Assembly: GCA_009908585.1 (NCBI GenBank)
Contig: JAAAOZ010000092.1
Span: 1 to 9,163, forward strand
Length of the DNA stretch: 9,163 nucleotides
Origin: Chloroflexota bacterium
GTDB lineage: Bacteria > Chloroflexota > Anaerolineae > B4-G1 > SLSP01
Reading direction: 5' to 3'
The position numbers and the translations under genes were made by a program. The first letter of the stretch is position 1. Each line of letters starts with the position of its first letter. This document shows positions 1-5,463 of the stretch, in pieces. The notes beneath the pieces are model-generated. The model saw only the letters and a program-made list of their open reading frames with translations. It was not told the origin of the DNA and made no database searches.

Positions 1-495
1 GTGCTGACCGAGGGGCTGGTCGATGTCTACCCGGTCTTCAACTCCAACGAGCCGTATCTGCTGCGCCAGTGGGGTTACGATCTGATGCAATGGGAGCCGG
101 CGGAGTACGACATTCCCACGCTGGGCTTGACTTACGTCAGCACGCCGGATATGATCGAAGAGAACCCAGAGCGGATGGCGCGCTTCGTGCGCGCGGCGCT
201 ACGCGGCATCGCCTACGCGGAGGCGCATCCAGAGGAGGCCGTGGAGATCACGATGAACTACGCCGGGCCGGAGACCGATCCAGCGCACATGCGCTTCATG
301 CTGGAGACGGAGCTTGCGGACGCCCGCTCCGAGGTTACGGCGGCGCATGCATCAACCATAGGCTGGCAGACGGTGGAGCAGTGGCAGGCGCTGCACGATA
401 TTCTGCTCGACTATGATGCTATTGCTCACGCCGTGAATGTGACGGAGGCCTTCACAACCGAGTTTTTAAAATCTGAGAGGCTGCCTGAAAATTAA
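1..495 (+). CDS. ABC transporter substrate-binding protein, NMT1/THI5-like (C-terminal part)
   Basis: Open from the first base to a TAA at 493-495, so only the last 164 or so residues are present. The GTG at position 1 is probably an internal valine codon, because the protein begins mid-domain. The motif GLVDVYPVFNSNEPYLLRQ, then the STPDMIEENPERMARFVRA helix and a following ALRGIAYAEAHPEEAV segment, match the C-terminal lobe of periplasmic solute-binding proteins of the NMT1/THI5 (SsuA/TauA) superfamily. These deliver pyrimidine, sulfonate, nitrate or similar small ligands to an ABC permease. The signal peptide, the N-terminal lobe and the partner permease and ATPase genes would lie to the left, outside the window, so the ligand cannot be named. 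The last helix ends in EFLKSERLPEN, a normal family end with no sign of truncation. The family call is firm; the substrate is unknown. Confidence 0.85.
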   Translation: MLTEGLVDVYPVFNSNEPYLLRQWGYDLMQWEPAEYDIPTLGLTYVSTPDMIEENPERMARFVRAALRGIAYAEAHPEEAVEITMNYAGPETDPAHMRFMLETELADARSEVTAAHASTIGWQTVEQWQALHDILLDYDAIAHAVNVTEAFTTEFLKSERLPEN

Positions 496-500
496 CCTAC

Positions 501-596
501 CCTTGCGAAGGTTACGCAAGTGACCTCAAATAGTTCGCATAAGGCGCCGCGAGCAGGCTAGCCTGTTTCCCATAATTCCCGTAAACCTTCGCAAGG
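501..596. repeat. Spaced 13-bp inverted repeat with a central palindrome
   Basis: Two arms, 501-513 (CCTTGCGAAGGTT) and 584-596 (AACCTTCGCAAGG), are exact reverse complements 70 bp apart. Each arm is also nearly self-complementary: AAACCTT-CGC-AAGGTTT at 583-599 is a 7-bp hairpin with a 3-nt loop, and CTTGCG (502-507) can pair with CGCAAG (515-520). Between the arms is a perfect 12-bp palindrome, CAGGCTAGCCTG, at 554-565. No T-tract follows on either strand, so this is not a standard intrinsic terminator. It fills most of the 154-bp gap between the transporter gene and the lipoprotein gene. It could be a dispersed palindromic repeat of the genome, a rho-independent-like 3' end, or a regulator site. 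No open frame is contained in it. Confidence 0.7.
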
Positions 597-649
597 TTTG
601 CCCACTTTAATTTTTAACACACTCTGAGTGATGAGAAGTGAGGTGGATT

Positions 650-2110
650 ATGTCCCATAGAAACAGCATTGCTATTCGAGGACTGATCGTCGTGATCCTG
701 CTGACGCAACTGGCGTGCCAGACCGTGATGGAATTTCTGCCCATCTCGGTGACGCCCGCGCCCGACGAGGGTAGCGCGGCCCCCGTCGAAGTAGCAGAGT
801 CCACCGCGACCGTGGTCGCCCCCACAGTCACGCCACCCGGCCCGACGCCCACCCCGGCGCCGCCCGGCTTGGCGTGCGCGGGCAGCTATGGCCACGGCGT
901 CACCTGTATCCACGACGCGGAGTGGATGACCTTCACCGCTGAGGGAGGCGGGCTGAACAACAATCAGATCCAAGCGCTCACGACCTGTCCCGACGGGCGC
1001 CTCGTCATCGCCAATCCGCAAGGCATCGATATCTACGATGGGCAAAGTTGGCGGGCGATTTCCAACCATTGGGGCTACGGCTCCGTGGAGGGGGTAGCGT
1101 GTAGCGCCGCCGGCGAGATTTGGGTCGGCCATTTCGGCGGCGTCACGCGCTGGGCCGCCGGCGAATGGACGATCTATGATTTTCACGAGTTCCTCACCAC
1201 CGATCCCGACGCAGGGGAACTGGTGGAAGATGTCGTAATCGATGCCCAGGGCGCAGTCTGGGTCGTGACCTCGAACAGCTTGGCGCGCTTTTCAGAAGGC
1301 GAGTGGACGCTGTACGAGGAAGGACGCGGCTTCAAAGAGTTGTATTTCTTGGAAAAGATCGCCTTCGATGGCGAAGGACGCCCGTGGGTCGCGCACAGCC
1401 AGGGCCTCTTGAACTTCGACGGCGTCTTTTGGGAAGATAACGCTTTTCCCAGCTATGTGACGCCGACCAGCATCGCCATCGATCATCTTGGGCAGATCTG
1501 GGTGGGGACGCTCACCGATGGCCTCTACGTCTTCGATGGGCAGACCTGGCGCTCCTATCAGCAGCAGAGCAGCGATCTCAGCAGCAATCGCATCGCGGCG
1601 CTCGCCGTCGATGGGCAAAATCGCGTCTGGGTGGGCACCGACTGGGGCCTCAATGTCTTTGATGGGAAGACATGGGAGACGTATTGGATGTCCAATGCGG
1701 GCGTGCTCTCCAATCAAATCGATGCGCTGGGCATCGTGCATGGCGGGCCTCGCCTGCCGAAGCCCGCAGCACAGGCGCCAGGAATGATTTCGGGCACGTT
1801 GACCTCGGCGGCGGGCGAGATCCTGCCGCAGACGCCGGTCGAATTGTGCGTTGGCTACATCTACAGAGATTACGCCGAAACATCACTCTGCGAGGAGAAG
1901 CCTTTTGTGCGATCCACCGAGACCAACGCCGAAGGTGCGTTCACGTTCGAGGATGTGCCGCCGGGGCGCTATATGCTCACGGCCCATCCTGGAGATCAGT
2001 GGTATCTACTGCTGGAGGAAGATAACTACAACACTCGCTGGATCACGGTCCAATCTGAAGCGACGTCCGATCTGGGCACGGTCGCGCTTCCCCCACCAGA
2101 GGAAGAGTAA
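650..2110 (+). CDS. Probable lipoprotein with beta-propeller repeats and C-terminal Ig-like domain
   Basis: 486 residues. The ATG at 650 is preferred because AGTGAGGTGG lies just upstream; an in-frame GTG at 638 would overlap that site. The N-terminus is a signal peptide: basic SHRNSIAIR, hydrophobic GLIVVILL, then TQLAC with Cys23. The Cys suggests a lipoprotein, but Gln at -3 makes the lipobox imperfect. A Thr/Pro-rich spacer follows (about residues 35-73, with PPGPTPTPAPPG). Residues about 80-365 hold repeats of the form D..G.IWVGT..GL..FDG..W..Y, for example GQIWVGTLTDGLYVFDGQTW and NRVWVGTDWGLNVFDGKTW, which are the Reg_prop units of the sensor propellers of hybrid two-component systems. 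No kinase or membrane domain follows here. About 375-480 looks like a carboxypeptidase-regulatory/Ig-type beta sandwich (ETNAEGAFTFEDVPPGRYML). Likely cell-surface, ligand-binding or scaffolding; the ligand is unknown. It stands alone, convergent with glgC. Confidence 0.8.
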   Translation: MSHRNSIAIRGLIVVILLTQLACQTVMEFLPISVTPAPDEGSAAPVEVAESTATVVAPTVTPPGPTPTPAPPGLACAGSYGHGVTCIHDAEWMTFTAEGGGLNNNQIQALTTCPDGRLVIANPQGIDIYDGQSWRAISNHWGYGSVEGVACSAAGEIWVGHFGGVTRWAAGEWTIYDFHEFLTTDPDAGELVEDVVIDAQGAVWVVTSNSLARFSEGEWTLYEEGRGFKELYFLEKIAFDGEGRPWVAHSQGLLNFDGVFWEDNAFPSYVTPTSIAIDHLGQIWVGTLTDGLYVFDGQTWRSYQQQSSDLSSNRIAALAVDGQNRVWVGTDWGLNVFDGKTWETYWMSNAGVLSNQIDALGIVHGGPRLPKPAAQAPGMISGTLTSAAGEILPQTPVELCVGYIYRDYAETSLCEEKPFVRSTETNAEGAFTFEDVPPGRYMLTAHPGDQWYLLLEEDNYNTRWITVQSEATSDLGTVALPPPEEE

Positions 2111-2133
2111 GCCGCGATCCTCATCCAAATGCC

Positions 2134-2180
2134 AAAAGCGTCCTCTGATCGAGCTTCAGAGGACGCTTTTATTTTGTGCA
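2134..2180. terminator. Bidirectional intrinsic terminator between convergent genes
   Basis: AAAAGCGTCCTCTGA at 2134-2148 pairs perfectly with TCAGAGGACGCTTTT at 2156-2170 across a 7-nt loop (2149-2155). On the plus strand the stem runs into TTTTATTTTG, which ends the lipoprotein transcript 24 nt after its stop. Read on the minus strand, the stem ends in TTTTGGCATTT, so it can also stop the glgC transcript, whose stop lies at 2196-2198. Position, symmetry and both T-tracts agree. Confidence 0.92.
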
Positions 2181-2195
2181 GAGTGCGCGGAAGGT

Positions 2196-3458
2196 TTAAA
2201 TCACGGTGTGATCTGGGATGACGGCGCCTTTGGGCACCACGACGATGCCATCGCGGACGACGTAGCTGTCGGTCTCCTCATCTTCCATTCGCGCGTGGTC
2301 GCGGATGACGACGTTGCGCCCGATGCGCACGTTCTTGTCCAAGATCGCGTTCTCGATCACGCTGCCCGGCCCCACGCCCATATCGGGCAGGCCCAAGCGC
2401 TGATTTTCCTCTTTCTGCGCCTCGGTCTCGTAGTAGTCCGCGCCCATCATCACGACGCGATGAAGGTGCGCCCCACTCTTGACGATGCTGCGCAGGCCGA
2501 TGACGCAATCGGTGATGGCGGCCTTGTTCATGATACAGCCCGGCGCCATGAAAACCCGCGTCAGGGTCGAATCCAGGACGCGACTGCCGGGCAGGTAACG
2601 CGCGCGGGTGTAGATCGGCCACTCCGCCGCGAAGAAATCGAAGGGCGGCTTCGGACCGGTCAGGGCGAGGTTCACGTCATAGAACGCGCGGATCGTCCCG
2701 ATGTCCTCCCAATATCCCTCGTAGGGATAGGCGAAGACGCGCATCCCCTGCTCAATCGCATTGGGGATGATGTGCTTGCCAAAATCGGAGCCGCTCTCCT
2801 TGCGCAGCGTCTCGACCAGCGATTTGGTGCGGAAGACGTAGATGCCGGTCGATCCCATGTAAGGGCGCGGGCCATCCAAACTCTCCAAACCCTCCAGTTG
2901 ATCCGCCGCCGGCTTCTCACAGAAGCTGTGAATCCGCCCCTCCTTATCGGCCTGGAGAATACCAAAGCGCGTCGCATCCTCGGCGTTGACGGGCTTGACT
3001 GCGACGGTAATGTCCGCCTCGTGCACGCCGTGGAAGCGCACGAACTCCGAGTAGTCCATCCGATAGAGATGATCGCCGGACAAAATCAGCACATCGCGCG
3101 GCTCCGGCACCTGAATCTGAAATAATTGCTTGCGCAGCGCGTCCGCCGTGCCCTGATACCACGATTTGCTGACCGGGGTCTGCTCCGCCGCCAAAATCCG
3201 CACCCATCCGCCGGAGAAGTTATCGAATTGGTAGGTGCGCGTGATGTGCCGATGCAATGAGACCGAGTTGAATTGGGTGAGCACGAAGATGCGGTTCAGC
3301 CCGGAATGGATGCAGTTGCTGATCGGGATGTCGATCAAACGATAATGTCCGGCTAACGGCACCGCCGGCTTCGCTCGCAGCTTCGTCAAGGGATACAATC
3401 GCGTGCCAGCGCCGCCGCCCATAATCACCGCCAACACATCTTTCATAAAGCTGAGCAT
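2196..3458 (-). CDS. glgC: Glucose-1-phosphate adenylyltransferase (ADP-glucose pyrophosphorylase)
   Basis: 420 residues. It makes ADP-glucose from ATP and glucose-1-phosphate, the committed step of bacterial glycogen synthesis, as a cytosolic tetramer. The ATG at 3458 is fixed by AAGGAGG (3464-3470) five bases upstream; Met5 has poorer spacing. The nucleotide-binding loop GGGAGTRLYPLT spans residues 14-25, with KPAVPLAG and YRLIDIPISNC after it. WYQGTADA (100-107) and SGDHLYRMDY (127-136) carry the catalytic Asp, RFGI starts at 164, and FCEKP (179-183) holds the glucose-1-phosphate-binding Lys182. The last 130 or so residues form the left-handed beta-helix domain (VIENAILDKNVRIGRNVVIRD region) that sets allosteric control. 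The wording TRLYPLTKLRAKPAVPLAG and ARTYQF-like segments resemble cyanobacterial and plant enzymes more than E. coli GlgC, so the activator may be 3-phosphoglycerate-like rather than fructose-1,6-bisphosphate; that is inference. No other glg gene is in the window. Confidence 0.96.
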   Translation of the reverse strand: MLSFMKDVLAVIMGGGAGTRLYPLTKLRAKPAVPLAGHYRLIDIPISNCIHSGLNRIFVLTQFNSVSLHRHITRTYQFDNFSGGWVRILAAEQTPVSKSWYQGTADALRKQLFQIQVPEPRDVLILSGDHLYRMDYSEFVRFHGVHEADITVAVKPVNAEDATRFGILQADKEGRIHSFCEKPAADQLEGLESLDGPRPYMGSTGIYVFRTKSLVETLRKESGSDFGKHIIPNAIEQGMRVFAYPYEGYWEDIGTIRAFYDVNLALTGPKPPFDFFAAEWPIYTRARYLPGSRVLDSTLTRVFMAPGCIMNKAAITDCVIGLRSIVKSGAHLHRVVMMGADYYETEAQKEENQRLGLPDMGVGPGSVIENAILDKNVRIGRNVVIRDHARMEDEETDSYVVRDGIVVVPKGAVIPDHTVI

Positions 3459-3549
3459 GAGAGCCTCCTTGGAAAGAATTTAGGGGTTAGAACAAGGCAC
3501 AGAGTCGTGTGAATTGAGGGTGGATGGCTGAGATCGCCTCCTCAGCGCC

Positions 3550-3573
3550 CCTTACTTTGATTATAGTGAGAGC
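3550..3573 (+). repeat. 24-bp shared intergenic sequence, copy 1
   Basis: This stretch reads CCTTACTTTGATTATAGTGA followed by GAGC. It matches 7310-7333 at 20 of 24 positions in the same orientation, with similarity stopping sharply on both sides. It covers the predicted glgC -10 box. It may be a binding site for a shared regulator, or simply promoter consensus of this genome. Confidence 0.5.
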
Positions 3574-3588
3574 TGACGAATATGCAAA
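3560..3588 (-). promoter_or_regulatory. Predicted sigma-70-type promoter for glgC
   Basis: On the minus strand a perfect TATAAT (3565-3560) sits 17 bp after TTTGCA (3588-3583, four of six matches to TTGACA). Transcription would start near 3553, giving an approximately 95-nt leader before the glgC ATG at 3458. I see no recognisable riboswitch in that leader. The -10 box overlaps the 24-bp sequence shared with the kinase promoter region. Confidence 0.5.
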
Positions 3589-3600
3589 AGTTATCACGCG

Positions 3601-3631
3601 AAATAAAAACCGAGGGCCAAAAGCCCTCGGT
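3601..3631 (-). terminator. Intrinsic terminator of the def/mrp transcript
   Basis: Read on the minus strand, ACCGAGGGC (3631-3623) pairs perfectly with GCCCTCGGT (3617-3609) over a 5-nt loop. It is followed directly by TTTTTATTT (3609-3601). It lies 47 bp past the stop of the Mrp-family gene and just before the glgC promoter, so it separates the two minus-strand transcription units. Confidence 0.9.
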
Positions 3632-3677
3632 CTGATTACAGATGAACACACTTCAGCGATGCGAAGGTCAGCGGGGT

Positions 3678-4775
3678 TTATTGAGGTTCACTAAACTCCG
3701 GTTCCGGCGCCGACGCGATGATCTCCTCAAGCGTCTCCACCATCGAGGCGATTTCCTCGTTCTCGTAAGCCTCGATCTCGCCGGCGTCGCCGAGGCGGGC
3801 CATCTCTGGATCCAAACCCACGTGGCCCAAGAAGCGCGTATCAAAGGATGCCGCCATCTCCTCAGATTTCCCCGTGCCGAACAGCTCGGATTTCTCGCCG
3901 CAGTGCGGGCAGACGAAGTAGCTCATATTTTCGACGATACCGACCAAGGGGATTTGCATGTGATCGGCCATGTGCGCCGCCTTGCGAACCACCATCTCGG
4001 CCAGCTCCTGCGGTGAGGTGACGAGAACGATGCCCGTCACGGGCAGCCCTTGCATCACGGTCAACGCCGCGTCAGACGTGCCAGGCGGCATGTCGACAAT
4101 CAGCGTGTCGAGATCGCCCCAAAAGACGTCGTTCCAGAATTGCTTGATCGCGCCGGCGATGAGCGGCCCACGCCAGATCACCGCCTGCTCCTTATCCTCC
4201 AACATCAGATTGATCGACATCAGCTTGATGCCCATGGACGTCGTGGGCGGCATGATGCCCAGGGGCGACATGGTCGGCGCATCGGAGATGCCGAAGAGGG
4301 TGGGAATGCTGGGGCCGGTGATGTCCGAATCCAGCACCCCGACGCGCAATCCCTTGCGACGCAGGCCCACAGCCAACATCGCGGCGACGGTGGACTTCCC
4401 CACGCCGCCCTTGCCGCTCATCACGGTGATCACGGTGCGCACGCGGTTCAGTTGCGCGGCGGGGAAATTCGATTCCTGCGCGCGTGGCTGCCCTTGCTGT
4501 AACGTCTCTCGCAGGCGATTCTTCTCCTCCTCCGTCATCGAGGTCAGAATGATCTCCACGTTCAGGTCATCCGCCAACGCATCAACCGCCTCGGCTGCAT
4601 CGCCGGCGATTTTATCGCGCAGCGGGCAGTTGGGCACAGTCAACGCGATCGTCACCTGGACATCGCGCCCCTCAATCTCGACCTCACGCACCATCCCCAG
4701 CTCCACAATATCGCGGTGCAACTCGGGATCCATCACATCACTTAACGCTTCCAAAACTTGCGCTTCTGTTACCAC
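3678..4775 (-). CDS. apbC: Mrp/ApbC-family Fe-S cluster carrier ATPase
   Basis: 365 residues, the usual length for a bacterial Mrp (ApbC/NBP35) with an N-terminal MIP18/DUF59 domain. The GTG at 4775 is supported by AAGGAGG (4782-4788) six bases upstream. Residues 1-95 are the MIP18-type domain (SDVMDPELHRDIVELGMV, and VPNCPL with Cys50). The P-loop ATPase carries the deviant Walker A SGKGGVGKST (120-129), GVLDSDITGPSIP (146-158) and DMPPGTSDAA (228-237). The cluster-binding CPHC is at 289-292, inside NMSYFVCPHCG. These proteins bind a bridging [4Fe-4S] cluster at the CxxC of a dimer and pass it to client enzymes in the cytosol, with ATP hydrolysis. All key residues are present. It is the last gene before the terminator at 3601-3631 and follows def by 72 bp with its own strong ribosome site. 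The names mrp and apbC are used interchangeably for this family. Confidence 0.95.
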   Translation of the reverse strand: MVTEAQVLEALSDVMDPELHRDIVELGMVREVEIEGRDVQVTIALTVPNCPLRDKIAGDAAEAVDALADDLNVEIILTSMTEEEKNRLRETLQQGQPRAQESNFPAAQLNRVRTVITVMSGKGGVGKSTVAAMLAVGLRRKGLRVGVLDSDITGPSIPTLFGISDAPTMSPLGIMPPTTSMGIKLMSINLMLEDKEQAVIWRGPLIAGAIKQFWNDVFWGDLDTLIVDMPPGTSDAALTVMQGLPVTGIVLVTSPQELAEMVVRKAAHMADHMQIPLVGIVENMSYFVCPHCGEKSELFGTGKSEEMAASFDTRFLGHVGLDPEMARLGDAGEIEAYENEEIASMVETLEEIIASAPEPEFSEPQ

Positions 4776-4797
4776 AAACTGCCTCCTTACATAGATT

Positions 4798-4825
4798 AGC
4801 CCCCCAGGATTCTTTTTGGGGGGCC
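4798..4825 (-). other. GC-only hairpin between def and the Mrp gene
   Basis: On the minus-strand RNA, GCCCCCC (4824-4818) pairs with GGGGGGC (4805-4799), with a further G-U pair outside and a 12-nt A-rich loop. It lies 22 nt after the def stop and about 9 nt before the Mrp ribosome site. No U-tract follows, so a full intrinsic terminator is unlikely. It may be a processing or stability stem that lets the two genes be expressed at different levels. Confidence 0.6.
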
Positions 4826-4847
4826 TCTGACTTAAAAACTGACTTTC

Positions 4848-5432
4848 TTATTCCATCATTGGCTGAGCAGGCATCTCTTGGGTCGCTTCGACCTCTTCTT
4901 CGGTGCCTTCCACCACAATCCACATTTTGTCCACGTCCGTCAATTTATCGACGTACAACACGCCGTTACAATGATCAATCTCGTGTTGGAAGACGCGGGC
5001 CAATAGTCCATGGGGTCGAAGGCGAAACTTCTTCCCATGACGGTCGCGGCCCCGCACCGTCACTTGCACGGCGCGCTCGACCTCGCCGACGTAGCCCGGA
5101 ATCGAGAGACAGCCTTCGATGCCAACCTCGGTTTCCTTCGATTCGCGCACAATTCGAGGGTTCAGCACAACGTACAGTTCGCCCTGTCCCTGAATCGGCT
5201 CGATCTCTTCACCTTCTTCGCTTTCCCCCATCTCCATCTCTGGCAACTCGACCAGGATGATGCGCTGCATCTCGCCCACCTGGACCGCCGCCAAACCCAT
5301 GCCGCCCTCTTCGTGCATCGTCTCGATCATATCGTCGATCAACTGCTCGATCTCCGGCGTTATCTCGGTGATTTCATCCGAGGACTGACGCAGCCGAGGA
5401 TCTCCAATCGTTATTACCTCACGCACGGTCAT
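4848..5432 (-). CDS. def: Peptide deformylase
   Basis: 194 residues. It removes the formyl group from the N-terminal methionine of new proteins in the cytosol. All three family motifs are intact: GMGLAAVQVG (44-53, with Gln51), EGCLSIPG (106-113, with metal ligand Cys108) and QHEIDHCNG (149-157, with metal ligands His150 and His154 and catalytic Glu151). The ATG at 5432 is chosen because GGGAGG (5448-5443) lies 10 bp upstream and the protein then starts TVREVITIGDPRLRQ, as the family normally does; an upstream in-frame ATG at 5492 would add 20 residues overlapping the neighbouring gene. An acidic stretch at about 64-84 (EMEMGESEEGEE) is inserted between two core strands, and the C-terminus is also Glu-rich. 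It starts 31 bp after the upstream membrane-protein gene, which suggests co-transcription. Confidence 0.96.
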   Translation of the reverse strand: MTVREVITIGDPRLRQSSDEITEITPEIEQLIDDMIETMHEEGGMGLAAVQVGEMQRIILVELPEMEMGESEEGEEIEPIQGQGELYVVLNPRIVRESKETEVGIEGCLSIPGYVGEVERAVQVTVRGRDRHGKKFRLRPHGLLARVFQHEIDHCNGVLYVDKLTDVDKMWIVVEGTEEEVEATQEMPAQPMME

Positions 5433-5463
5433 AGATATGCAACCTCCCACTATAACAAATCCG

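Noticed and set aside
614..1186. A 190-codon minus-strand frame opposite the lipoprotein start.
   Set aside because: Composition is that of a shadow frame, with no ribosome site, and it covers the well-supported signal peptide and propeller.
1851..3125. A long open frame (424 codons) on the plus strand, overlapping the lipoprotein end and antisense to glgC.
   Set aside because: Its protein is Arg/His/Asp-rich low-quality sequence mirroring glgC codons; it crosses a strong terminator and has no ribosome site.
3562..3631. A possible plus-strand small RNA starting after TATAGT (3562-3567) and ending at the 3609-3631 hairpin.
   Set aside because: There is no -35 box and no T-tract on the plus strand; the hairpin is fully explained as the minus-strand terminator of the Mrp gene.
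5433..5463. A TATAGT-like box on the minus strand in the gap before def.
   Set aside because: The only TTGAC-like match is 7 bp away, too close for a promoter; the gap is short and best explained by co-transcription.
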